Source: Actinomycetota bacterium (GTDB lineage: Bacteria > Cyanobacteriota > Vampirovibrionia > Obscuribacterales > Obscuribacteraceae). From it: 10,143 nt of DNA. Location of the stretch: assembly GCA_903970355.1 (NCBI GenBank), contig CAJCIF010000256.1:1-10143 (forward strand). Direction: 5' to 3'. The position numbers were made by a program, and so were the translations under genes. Below are positions 1-7,115 of this stretch, piece by piece. The first letter of the stretch is position 1, and each line of letters opens with the position of its first letter. The notes beneath the pieces are model-generated. The model worked only from the letters and a program-made list of their open reading frames with translations, had not been told where the DNA came from and did not search any database.

Positions 1-1
1 C

Positions 2-958
2 CAAAACCAATTAGTGCCCGTTTTCGTAGACTGTGAAATCGGCACCTATAACATTGATCCCGCTCAAATAGAAGCGGCAGTCGGACCGAAAACAAAAGCG
101 ATATTTATTCCGCATACGCTCGGTAATCCGTGCGATATGAAGACGATTATGGATGTGGCCGAACGCCATAAGTTATGGGTGTTAGAGGATAGCTGTGACG
201 CTCTCGGTGCCACATTCGACGGCAAGCTTGTTGGTACTTTTGGCGCTATGGCCTCTCTTAGTTTTTATCCAGCCCATCACATTTCACTAGGCGAAGGAGG
301 CGGTGTCATAGTCAACCATCCCCGCCTGCCAAAAACGGCGAAGTCTTTAAGAGATTGGGGAAGAGATTGCTGGTGCGATCCTGGTGTGTCAAACACTTGC
401 GGTAAACGTTTTGGCTGGCAGTTAGGCGAACTACCATTTGGATACGATCACAAATACATCTATTCCAACGTCGGTTACAACCTCAAAGCTACTGATTTAC
501 AAGCGGCAATTGGTGTCGCTCAAATTGAAAAAATTCCAAATATAGTCGCGGCCCGGCGCAAGAACTTTTGGTTGTTGCATGAAGGACTGCAATCGCTGCA
601 AGATCACCTCCTCTTGCCAGTGATAGACGAGCGTGCCAATCCTTCACCGTTTGGTTTTGCAGTAACGGTGCAAAATAATTTGCAGCGCATAGATCTTGTT
701 CAACATCTGGAGAAAGCTAATATTGAGACACGGCAGTTATTCGGCGGAAACATTATCAGACAACCCGGTTTTATGAACATAAAACATCGCATCCATGGAC
801 AGTTGAATAATTCAGACACGATCATGAAAAACACGCTTTTTGTTGGGGTATCGCCACGCTTAAATGAGGCCATGATTGAGCACGTTATCGACTCATTCAA
901 GAGTTTCTTTAAGCTTAAGAGCCCAGTTGGAGGCGGTGCCGCGTCAACGATCGAATAA
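2..958 (+). CDS. rfbH: CDP-4-keto-6-deoxy-D-glucose 3-dehydrase (E1), 5'-truncated by the window edge
   Basis: This PLP-fold, PMP-dependent iron-sulfur enzyme removes the C-3 hydroxyl of CDP-4-keto-6-deoxyglucose, working with an E3 reductase, on the way to CDP-3,6-dideoxyhexoses. The reading frame is open from base 2, so the GTG at 14 is not the true start; roughly 120-130 N-terminal residues lie outside. Counting from that GTG, cysteines at 61, 119, 121 and 129 give the spacing C-X57-C-X-C-X7-C, the family's [2Fe-2S] ligand pattern as I recall it. The segment SFYPAHHISLGEGG (83-96) has histidine where ordinary DegT/DnrJ/EryC1 aminotransferases have the PLP lysine, which is the hallmark of this dehydrase. 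Asp59 fits the residue that contacts the cofactor's pyridine nitrogen. The C-terminal GGNIIRQPGF is also family-like. rfbF follows after 52 bases on the same strand. No truncation or frameshift is visible inside the window. Symbol ddhC is equivalent. Confidence 0.95.
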   Translation, partial: QNQLVPVFVDCEIGTYNIDPAQIEAAVGPKTKAIFIPHTLGNPCDMKTIMDVAERHKLWVLEDSCDALGATFDGKLVGTFGAMASLSFYPAHHISLGEGGGVIVNHPRLPKTAKSLRDWGRDCWCDPGVSNTCGKRFGWQLGELPFGYDHKYIYSNVGYNLKATDLQAAIGVAQIEKIPNIVAARRKNFWLLHEGLQSLQDHLLLPVIDERANPSPFGFAVTVQNNLQRIDLVQHLEKANIETRQLFGGNIIRQPGFMNIKHRIHGQLNNSDTIMKNTLFVGVSPRLNEAMIEHVIDSFKSFFKLKSPVGGGAASTIE

Positions 959-1000
959 TGGTATCATATGCAGTGCGGTTGCGGTTTGGAACCGGAATTA

Positions 1001-1006
1001 GAGGGG
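1001..1006 (+). promoter_or_regulatory. Ribosome binding site of rfbF
   Basis: GAGGGG lies 4 bases before the ATG at 1011 and supports that start. The overlapping ATG at 1007 is in another frame. A small inverted repeat (CGGTT/AACCG, 982-994) lies just upstream, but it is too short to call a regulatory hairpin. Confidence 0.55.
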
Positions 1007-1010
1007 ATGC

Positions 1011-1787
1011 ATGAAGGTTGTAATTCTGGCTGGCGGTTATGGAACACGGCTGCTTGAAGAAACAGTAGTAAAACCGAAACCTATGGTAGAGATAGGCGGT
1101 CGCCCGATGCTCTGGCATATCATGAGCATTTACGCTGAGAATGGTTTCAAGGAATTTGTGATCGCTCTCGGTTACAAAGGAGATTGGATCAAGTCCTATT
1201 TTCTGACGCGATACCATATGCAAACGGATATTACCGTAAATCTCGGTACCGGAGAAATCACACCCCATGAGCCTGTCAAAACAGATTGGAAAGTCCACCT
1301 GATCGACAGTGGCTTAGACACCAATACTGGTGGGCGGCTATTGCGTCTCAAAGACTTGCTAAAAGATGAGACTTTTATGCTCACTTATGGAGATGGCGTT
1401 TCTAATGTCGATGTCAAAGCCTTGCTGCAATTTCATAAGCAAAACGGCAAACTCGCTACCGTAACTGCTGTTCGGCCACCGGCTCGATTTGGCGAGTTAG
1501 ATTTTAAAGACAATGCGACGATCGTGAGGGGTTTCGGTGAAAAGCCCCAAGCGAGCGGCGGTTGGATCAACGGCGGCTTTTTCGTACTTGAGCCAGGTAT
1601 ATTTGATTTCCTCAGCGACGACAATTCCTCATGGGAAATAGAAGCCCTTCCCCTAATTACGAATGCTGGACAACTTTGCGCTTACAAGCACGAGGGATTC
1701 TGGAGCTGTATGGACACGCTTAGAGATGTGAGGTATTTGGACGATTTGTGGACGAGTGGCAAGGCCCCATGGAAAACATGGACCTAG
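1011..1787 (+). CDS. rfbF: Glucose-1-phosphate cytidylyltransferase
   Basis: This cytoplasmic nucleotidyltransferase makes CDP-glucose from CTP and glucose-1-phosphate, the first step of the CDP-3,6-dideoxyhexose pathway (equivalent symbol ddhA). The 258 residues match the family length of about 257. The N-terminal nucleotide-binding signature LAGGYGTRL (6-14) is followed by KPKPMVEIGG (21-30), then LWHIM, a YGDGVSNVD metal-binding segment (126-134) and WINGGFFV (185-192), all in the expected order. The product runs from Rossmann-like N-terminus to the C-terminal W-S-C-M-D-T-L-R-D segment without a break. It follows rfbH on the same strand and is likely co-transcribed with it. It ends 9 bases before the end of the convergent methyltransferase gene, with no clear terminator between them. 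Identification at the level of this exact enzyme is strong because the substrate-specific subfamily pattern is continuous. Confidence 0.96.
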   Translation: MKVVILAGGYGTRLLEETVVKPKPMVEIGGRPMLWHIMSIYAENGFKEFVIALGYKGDWIKSYFLTRYHMQTDITVNLGTGEITPHEPVKTDWKVHLIDSGLDTNTGGRLLRLKDLLKDETFMLTYGDGVSNVDVKALLQFHKQNGKLATVTAVRPPARFGELDFKDNATIVRGFGEKPQASGGWINGGFFVLEPGIFDFLSDDNSSWEIEALPLITNAGQLCAYKHEGFWSCMDTLRDVRYLDDLWTSGKAPWKTWT

Positions 1788-1796
1788 GGCAACTGG

Positions 1797-2678
1797 CTAA
1801 GAGATCTTTCTAACTGTCCAAAAAATCGGATAGAAAGCCTGAAGCTTGCAAAAAGTGGTGCCAATCCAATTTCCAAAATTAAGACGCTGGATGAGGTCAA
1901 ACACTGGCGTTAACGCAAATGTGGATAGCCGATGGTAGACAAAGGGCTTCTGATTTAGTCGATCCAGAAATATGTCTTCGCCTACCGAAAGCAGCTCAAC
2001 TTTGTATTGCTCATTGAGCCTTTTGGTGACATCTCTGCACCAAATAGGGTTGATTGTATTGAGAGTATGGGCGAAGGAGGGATCACGGCCGAGCAAGCGC
2101 ACCCAGAGCGCAAGGGCGCCTTTGGAAAACATGGGTGGTTGAAGGACATAATAGTGTCCCTCAAAAAAGGAGAGGTAGTTCGGTATTTCGGCATGAAAAA
2201 TGCCATTGGGACGCAGAACACGGATTGCCTCTTTGACTACCTTTTCGGGATCTTGCACGTGTTCCAGCACGTTCGCACAGTAAATCACATCGAAAGAGGC
2301 ATCTTCAAAGGGCAAGTTCTCGCCAGTGGCATCGATTATGTGTTCCGGATCTAATCCGTTTACTTCAAATATGCGCTTCGATGCTTTAAATGATGCTTCG
2401 AACCCCAAGCTTGAAGGTTCTACTCCATAACCGTCTACGCTGAATTCTTTAATCCAGGCAGCTAAGCAAGTGCCATAGCCAGAGCCAATCTCTAGAAGTT
2501 TTTTGCCTTTAAGATCCACATAGCGCTCTAGGATCTCGGCCTTTTTTATCGACTGCTCTACAGCCAGATGCTCTTGCGCTAAAATGGCGCGATCCCTTTT
2601 GGAAATTGGCTCAAAAAATGCGCCCAGTGATTCCGCGCACGCAGTCACAACATCTTCTGGAACGATTAGGTCGGCCAA
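1797..2678 (-). CDS. Class I SAM-dependent methyltransferase, substrate unknown
   Basis: A 293-residue protein with a Rossmann-type methyltransferase core at about 59-170. Motif I is LEIGSGYG (62-69), the acidic residue that binds the SAM ribose is probably Glu87 in VEPSS, and the segment FDVIYCANVLEH (129-140) with the following helix and VLRPNG (154-159) matches the Methyltransf_11 pattern. The C-terminal third (about 175-293) is aromatic-rich and not recognisable. It is inferred to methylate a sugar or glycan because it sits among polysaccharide genes; N-, O- and C-methylation cannot be told apart. The start is TTG at 2678, chosen because AGGAG lies 7 bases upstream and no ATG in frame fits better. 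It is divergent from the next methyltransferase and convergent with rfbF. Confidence 0.85.
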   Translation of the reverse strand: MADLIVPEDVVTACAESLGAFFEPISKRDRAILAQEHLAVEQSIKKAEILERYVDLKGKKLLEIGSGYGTCLAAWIKEFSVDGYGVEPSSLGFEASFKASKRIFEVNGLDPEHIIDATGENLPFEDASFDVIYCANVLEHVQDPEKVVKEAIRVLRPNGIFHAEIPNYLSFFEGHYYVLQPPMFSKGALALWVRLLGRDPSFAHTLNTINPIWCRDVTKRLNEQYKVELLSVGEDIFLDRLNQKPFVYHRLSTFALTPVFDLIQRLNFGNWIGTTFCKLQAFYPIFWTVRKIS

Positions 2679-2844
2679 CTAGCATCTCCTAAGACCTCAA
2701 ACCATATTGTGGTCCGCCCAAGAGTTTAAGCGCTTGTGTTTCATTAATCCACCCTGGTCATTACGTTTAACAACCTTTAATGACGGTGCAAGTGAGAATG
2801 AGAAGATGATTTTTGTGAACTGACACCTTACGGGTTTTGACCGC
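2679..2844. promoter_or_regulatory. Divergent intergenic region between two methyltransferase genes
   Basis: These 166 bases separate two genes that point away from each other, so promoters for both should lie here. No strong sigma-70-type promoter stands out. On the minus strand TTAAAC, 17 bases, then TATGGT is a weak candidate for the leftward gene. TCATTA occurs at 2741 and 2758, and its inverted copy TTAATGA at 2777-2783, giving three copies at 17-19 base spacing. This could be an operator or simply AT-rich chance similarity. Confidence 0.35.
2686..2690 (-). promoter_or_regulatory. Ribosome binding site deciding a TTG start
   Basis: On the minus strand AGGAG lies 7 bases upstream of TTG at 2678. 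The ATG within this spacer is in a different frame, so the site supports TTG as the start of the 293-residue methyltransferase. Confidence 0.6.
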
Positions 2845-3726
2845 ATGACTTCCGTGACAACTCAAAATTGGTATCCAGCCTGTCCAATCTGTGATGGCAA
2901 GTCTCTTTCCAATCTATACGTGGTGGACGGATTTAACATCGCTAACTGCCCTCAGTGCACGCTTGTCTTTGTGCGTGAGCGCATGACAGAAGAGACGCTC
3001 CAACCTTACTATGATAATCCTGATCAAGACGTCGTTTATGACGACCCAGGTAATGCCGCTAACCTCGAATATTTCTACAATCGCCTCAAACAGGTAATTT
3101 CCAAAAGTGTGGAGCGAGGCAAAATATTAGACGTGGGCTGCAATCAAGGACAGTTCCTCGATCTGCTTGGCGATCACTGGGAGCGCTATGGCAACGAACT
3201 GTCGCCGCATGCCGCTCAGATGGCAAAGCAGAAATACGGAAATCATATCTTTCAGGGAACGCTTGCGAATTTCCCTCTCACTGGCGAGCGCTTCGATGTA
3301 ATTACCATGATGGATGTGCTCGATCATAGTCCCGATCCGATTCAAGAACTTAAGCGTGTAAACCAATTGCTCAAGCCAAATGGCCTTGTGGCGATCAAGG
3401 TCCACAATATTTCTTGTCTTTGGGCGCAAGTGGTGAAAGACAGATTTTATGCGATCATACCCCCCTTCCATCTCTGGTATTTCAATCGCGCTACGCTCAC
3501 CCGCACTCTTGCAAGGTCGGGCTTCAAAGTAAAAAGCGTTATGTTCATAGGCAACGTGCTGCAGCTGAAAACAATACCGTATCGGCTTAGCCGTGGCAAA
3601 ACAAATAACCTTTACCACAGCCTTTTTAAGTTGCTGGAAAAGACTCCCCTCGGGCGCATACCCATATACAAAAACCTGCACGACCTCATCACCATCATCG
3701 CAATCAAAGAAAGCGAAGTTGAATAA
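2845..3726 (+). CDS. Class I SAM methyltransferase with N-terminal zinc-ribbon-like Cys motif
   Basis: A 293-residue two-part protein. Residues 13-38 carry CPIC and CPQC (Cys13, 16, 35, 38), which resembles a small zinc-binding ribbon. The SAM-binding core follows, with motif I ILDVGCNQGQF (94-104), an acidic Glu118 after strand 2, FDVITMMDVLDH (150-161) and LLKPNGLVAIKV (175-186), as in Methyltransf_23 proteins. The C-terminal part (about 205-290) includes FHLWYF (208-213), frequent in sugar-cluster methyltransferases. The N-terminal cysteines recall sugar C-methyltransferases of the TylC3/NovU type, but those run to about 410 residues with a further C-terminal domain that is absent here, so the same chemistry cannot be assumed. 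The ATG at 2845 is the only usable start after the stop at 2821, and it lacks a good ribosome binding site. The gene ends 37 bases before the end of the convergent membrane glycosyltransferase gene. Confidence 0.85.
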   Translation: MTSVTTQNWYPACPICDGKSLSNLYVVDGFNIANCPQCTLVFVRERMTEETLQPYYDNPDQDVVYDDPGNAANLEYFYNRLKQVISKSVERGKILDVGCNQGQFLDLLGDHWERYGNELSPHAAQMAKQKYGNHIFQGTLANFPLTGERFDVITMMDVLDHSPDPIQELKRVNQLLKPNGLVAIKVHNISCLWAQVVKDRFYAIIPPFHLWYFNRATLTRTLARSGFKVKSVMFIGNVLQLKTIPYRLSRGKTNNLYHSLFKLLEKTPLGRIPIYKNLHDLITIIAIKESEVE

Positions 3727-3763
3727 GCACCGGTGATTAAGCACCACAGATAGTGTGGGTAGG

Positions 3764-5626
3764 TCAATGCTTTTCGGTTGAATCTTGGCTGTCCTGGCGG
3801 ACGTAGACACTTATGGGTGGACATTTGCCAATCGTAAAGCGGCCGAGCAAACGATATGATTTTGCCAAAGACTCGCAAGCTGCAATTATGTCACGATTGG
3901 CAGTCCGGCCACCTTTGTAGTATTTTTCTTGACTGCCCAGCGATGCCTCAGTATTTCGCGCAAAAATCAGAATTTTCGGCGGGGAATTGGTGAGCTCATT
4001 GACCTGCATATTTGCCCTTTGCTCCGTTAATACGTCCATCATGGTTAGGAAACTGCTTGTGCTCGGTCTGCGTTTCGTTAGAACAAAAAAGACATCCATT
4101 TCAGGATAGATATACAATTTGTCGGATGGAGAGCTGTTTTCTAAAACAAGGCGTGTTACTTCTTCTACGCAGTTAACTGTCTCTTTTGGCAATACGAGCC
4201 CTTGCAGCTCCGCCAACTTTGAAGGTATGTCGGCGATCGAGGCGCGCGGCTCCCGGAACTCATCGAAGTAATATGGTTTGTCTTGCTTTCGTAAAGTGGA
4301 AGTAATAATCGTACTAAAACAATAAAGCACCAACATAAGGTGCGCTTTGGGGCGCGCGTTATCGAGCAACAGTCCCAGAAATAATCCTAGTGCCGGTACA
4401 AACATCACTTCAAAAAGTGGAAAAGAAAGAGCGATCGTGAAACAAACCGTAAACGATACTGCTGAGTAAAGAGCGAACTGCGCTTCTCGATCAGGCAAAT
4501 CGCGTTTCAACCAACGGGCAAGGAAGAGAAAACAGAAGGCCGAGGTGCCAATGCAGACTAGAATTTCGAAAGTGACGCAAGTGATTATTTGCAATATGCC
4601 AACCACTTTATCCATGACCCAACCCGGAGCAGTCTGGGCGATCGCCCAGCCGAGAGACACGCAAACCAAACCAGAAAGCGCGTATATGCCAAACATTTTG
4701 TTTTCGTTCTCACCGCTCTTAGGGAGTTCCTTAAAAGAGCGAAAAAGGGCAACAAATGCTAATGCGAGTAGCACCATTGCCAGGAATACCTGAAGTGGGA
4801 ACTGGCTGACAATTAATATATACCGGCCAAAAAACCCAATTGATGAAGCTTTGGCAGAGGGCCCTTCTATGAAGACCTGATAAAGAAAATCATTCAGCAA
4901 TCCATTTTTAAGCAGCCACAACGCTCCCAATAACACCGGCAAGAGCCACCCTAAAACATATCCGGAAAAGAATCCCAGAAACTTGCCCTTGGCTTGCTGA
5001 CGCAAGAGAATAGCAAGCACTATGGCCGGAATGCTTAAGGTAATGCCACCGCCGACCGATTGCTTTGTGAGGATGGAGAGCGCACAGCAAACTCCAGTTC
5101 CTAGAGAAAGCAAGAAAGTTTGTTTGACATTGGTTGATCTCGTTATGATAAAGCTCGAGATAAAACCAGCCGCGGTGGCAAAGAGCACAGCGTCAAGATG
5201 ATAGAAATCGATGGTATCGAAAACGCAGGCTGAACCGAGAACCATTGTAACCATCGTTGCTAAGGTGGCGGTACTTGATTTGAATAGCCGCTTTAGCCAG
5301 CAATAAATAATAGCCACCAAGGCCAGTCGATAAATCAAACTGAGAAATCTCAAGCCTAGAAGTGTTGGTCCGAATAGGTAGATGGACGAACATACTTTAA
5401 ATACGGGCAAAAAAGGTCCGGGGGCGTAATAGTCTCTGTAAGGAAGGTAATTATCCAATGCGCCCATGCCAGCAAAATATTGAGAGACATTGCAGCTTGC
5501 GCACAGCCCGACAAAGCGATTCCAATACGTTAAAAGAAAAACTAGTACTACTAAGATGCAGGCAGTAAGACCAAAAAGAAAAGAGACTGTCGATGGCCGT
5601 AGGTAACTGAGAGGCTGCCTTAACAT
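3764..5626 (-). CDS. GT-C family integral membrane glycosyltransferase (ArnT/PMT_2-like)
   Basis: This inner-membrane enzyme is expected to transfer a sugar from a polyprenyl-phosphate donor to a glycan or lipid acceptor on the periplasmic side. The 620 residues begin with a membrane helix (about 16-34). A periplasmic loop follows with LDNYLPYRDYYAPGP (57-71), the Asp/Arg-rich first loop typical of GT-C enzymes, in which an Asp acts in catalysis. Further hydrophobic segments lie near 80-110, 118-134, 146-162, 170-184, 193-208, 217-238, 268-295, 312-331, 342-371, 385-421 and 428-443. A soluble C-terminal domain of about 175 residues (445-620) is probably periplasmic. The ATG at 5626 lies 2 bases after the stop of the upstream GT2 gene, so translation is likely coupled; no separate ribosome binding site is clear. 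The substrate cannot be read from the sequence. O-antigen modification fits the neighbours better than lipid A modification. Confidence 0.82.
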   Translation of the reverse strand: MLRQPLSYLRPSTVSFLFGLTACILVVLVFLLTYWNRFVGLCASCNVSQYFAGMGALDNYLPYRDYYAPGPFLPVFKVCSSIYLFGPTLLGLRFLSLIYRLALVAIIYCWLKRLFKSSTATLATMVTMVLGSACVFDTIDFYHLDAVLFATAAGFISSFIITRSTNVKQTFLLSLGTGVCCALSILTKQSVGGGITLSIPAIVLAILLRQQAKGKFLGFFSGYVLGWLLPVLLGALWLLKNGLLNDFLYQVFIEGPSAKASSIGFFGRYILIVSQFPLQVFLAMVLLALAFVALFRSFKELPKSGENENKMFGIYALSGLVCVSLGWAIAQTAPGWVMDKVVGILQIITCVTFEILVCIGTSAFCFLFLARWLKRDLPDREAQFALYSAVSFTVCFTIALSFPLFEVMFVPALGLFLGLLLDNARPKAHLMLVLYCFSTIITSTLRKQDKPYYFDEFREPRASIADIPSKLAELQGLVLPKETVNCVEEVTRLVLENSSPSDKLYIYPEMDVFFVLTKRRPSTSSFLTMMDVLTEQRANMQVNELTNSPPKILIFARNTEASLGSQEKYYKGGRTANRDIIAACESLAKSYRLLGRFTIGKCPPISVYVRQDSQDSTEKH

Positions 5627-5628
5627 CG

Positions 5629-6561
5629 TTATTCGAAGTTGATTCGTTCTTTTTCTATGACGAGAGGCCTGTGCTGCAGTTGTCTTAGGGCGGCATTGAC
5701 GTACTCACCCAACAGCCCGACGAAAACCAGTATGACAGAAAACATTCCGAACATTCCGATTACTAGGGGAGCTAAACCGGTGTCAAAAGAATGCCAGTTA
5801 AGAAGCTTATAAATAAGGTAGTAGAGCGCGACCATGAAGCTCAGTAAGGCCAAAATTGAACCACTGATAGTGGCAATTCTCATCGGTACAATGGAATGCG
5901 TCGTCAAACCGAGCATTGCTAAATCGTAGAGGGCGAAGAGATTAACCTTCGACTTGCCGTGTTGCCGCTTAGGCTGCTCAAACTCAATGATAGTAGGTTT
6001 AAAGCCGAGCTCTGATACCAACCCTCGCACATAGGGATAGCAGTCATCTAGATTTCTTAGTTCGGCTATCACTCTCTGATCGTATAATCCAAAGCCGGTA
6101 AAGTGTTCGATCAATTCTACCCCGGTCATAATGTTCAATAGTTTGTAATACAGCGTTCGAAAAGCATAGACTATCTTGTTTTCCTGAGAACTTGTTTTTA
6201 CGCCAATCACGATCATGGCACCGTTTTCCCAGTGGTGTACCATTTCTGGTATTAGCTCTGGTGGCTCCTGTAAATCTGATACCAGTCCCACGACAGCATC
6301 GCCCGGTGCTTGCACAAAGGCATGATAGCCGGAGCGAATTGGCCCGAAATTGCGAGTGTTGATTATTACCTTCACTCTTTTGTCTTGTGCAGCGAGGGAC
6401 TTTAACTGTTCTACTGTTTTGTCCGTTGAAGCATTGTCTATATAGGTTATTTCGAAGCGGTAGTTAGGCAGTTGTTCGAAAGCCTTTTTGACCCTCTCGT
6501 ACAGTAAGGTCACATTATTTTCTTCGTTGTAGCAGCCCGTCACTACGCTGATTAGTTTCAA
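5629..6561 (-). CDS. GT2 polyprenyl-phosphate glycosyltransferase (GtrB/ArnC/DPM1-like)
   Basis: This enzyme is expected to move a sugar from a nucleotide donor to undecaprenyl phosphate on the cytoplasmic face of the inner membrane. The 310 residues start with the GT-A strand VVTGCYNEENN (6-16) and the donor-site segment YIDNASTDKT (40-49). DLQEPPELIPEM (96-107) follows; it corresponds to the DADLQDPPE metal/donor motif, here with VSDLQ in place of DADLQ. GKSKVNLFALYDLA (202-215) marks the amphipathic end of the catalytic domain. Two membrane helices (about 228-252 and 264-288) match GtrB topology. The TTG start at 6561 is supported by GGAGAA 5 bases upstream; no ATG is available nearby. The gene lies 29 bases downstream of the HAD gene and 2 bases upstream of the GT-C gene, its likely functional partner. 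Which sugar it loads is not visible; the sugar made by the same operon is the natural guess. Confidence 0.88.
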   Translation of the reverse strand: MKLISVVTGCYNEENNVTLLYERVKKAFEQLPNYRFEITYIDNASTDKTVEQLKSLAAQDKRVKVIINTRNFGPIRSGYHAFVQAPGDAVVGLVSDLQEPPELIPEMVHHWENGAMIVIGVKTSSQENKIVYAFRTLYYKLLNIMTGVELIEHFTGFGLYDQRVIAELRNLDDCYPYVRGLVSELGFKPTIIEFEQPKRQHGKSKVNLFALYDLAMLGLTTHSIVPMRIATISGSILALLSFMVALYYLIYKLLNWHSFDTGLAPLVIGMFGMFSVILVFVGLLGEYVNAALRQLQHRPLVIEKERINFE

Positions 6562-6566
6562 TGATC

Positions 6567-6572
6567 TTCTCC
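6567..6572 (-). promoter_or_regulatory. Ribosome binding site deciding a TTG start
   Basis: GGAGAA on the minus strand lies 5 bases before the TTG at 6561 and fixes the start of the GT2 glycosyltransferase, whose first strand begins at residue 3. Confidence 0.6.
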
Positions 6573-6590
6573 GAAAGTTGGCGAATGAGA

Positions 6591-7115
6591 TTATAACGCT
6601 TTGATCTGGTGAGCTTTAAAAAACAGGTCGCATACTTCGCGTACGGCACCATAACCGCCCGGTTTCTCTGTTCGATAACGCCCTAAGGGCAAAACGTCGA
6701 GATGGGCATCTTGTACAACAATCGGTAGACCAACTACCTCCAAACAATCTTTGTCGTTAATATCGTTGCCTACATAGCTCACTTCTGAAAGTGAGAGCTT
6801 CATATTGATGATCTCTTGTTTCACAACAACCAGCTTGTCTGCGCAATTGGAAAAACAGCGCAATTTTAGTTTTTCGCATCGTTTTGCCACAACCTGATTA
6901 GCCTCAGTTGATAAAACGAACGTCTGCAGCTGCAGCTCAGAAAGGCGTTTAATACCCAGTCCGTCGCCTCGCCAGCAACGCACCGATTCTTTGCCATCTT
7001 CAGAAACGATTACCGTATTATCAGTGAAGACACCATCGAAATCGAAGACGATCAGCTTTATTTGGGAGATCAAACCCAAAAGCTCGGGATCAACTTCAGA
7101 ATAAGATGATTGCAC
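6591..7115 (-). CDS. HAD phosphatase of the KdsC / CMP-sialate-synthetase C-domain type
   Basis: A 174-residue cytoplasmic HAD hydrolase without a large cap domain, the size of KdsC (3-deoxy-octulosonate-8-phosphate phosphatase). The nucleophile and acid/base are Asp25 and Asp27 in FDFDGVFTD (24-32). Motif II is in FVLSTE (67-72), motif III is Lys94 in ADKL, and motif IV is GNDINDKDC (117-125). KPGGYGAVRE (152-160 region) is the C-terminal KdsC-family loop. RGDGLGIKRL (49-58) is also family-like. The LSTE form of motif II, followed by a K-L-containing helix, is closer to the HAD domain attached to acylneuraminate cytidylyltransferases than to the ITGR form of E. coli KdsC. A sialic-acid-like or other sugar phosphate is therefore as plausible as Kdo-8-phosphate. 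The GTG start at 7115 shares one base with the TAG stop of the ThDP gene, indicating translational coupling. All catalytic residues are present, so an active phosphatase is expected. Confidence 0.85.
   Translation of the reverse strand: MQSSYSEVDPELLGLISQIKLIVFDFDGVFTDNTVIVSEDGKESVRCWRGDGLGIKRLSELQLQTFVLSTEANQVVAKRCEKLKLRCFSNCADKLVVVKQEIINMKLSLSEVSYVGNDINDKDCLEVVGLPIVVQDAHLDVLPLGRYRTEKPGGYGAVREVCDLFFKAHQIKAL

Noticed and set aside
2007..2354. A 115-codon plus-strand open frame within the first methyltransferase
   Set aside because: It lies opposite the SAM-binding core of a convincing gene; its translation has no recognisable motif.
3724..3745. Direct repeat of TAAGCACC (3724-3731 and 3738-3745), the first copy containing a stop codon
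   Set aside because: Two 8-base copies without flanking inverted repeats or an insertion are probably chance.
3744..3758. Inverted repeat CCACA/TGTGG with a 5-base loop between convergent gene ends, a possible bidirectional terminator
   Set aside because: The stem is only 5 base pairs and no T-run follows on either strand, so a terminator cannot be supported.
3127..3810. A 227-codon open frame on the minus strand opposite the second methyltransferase
   Set aside because: It lies antisense to a clear methyltransferase and runs into the GT-C gene's end. Its translation shows no recognisable fold, so it is a shadow frame.
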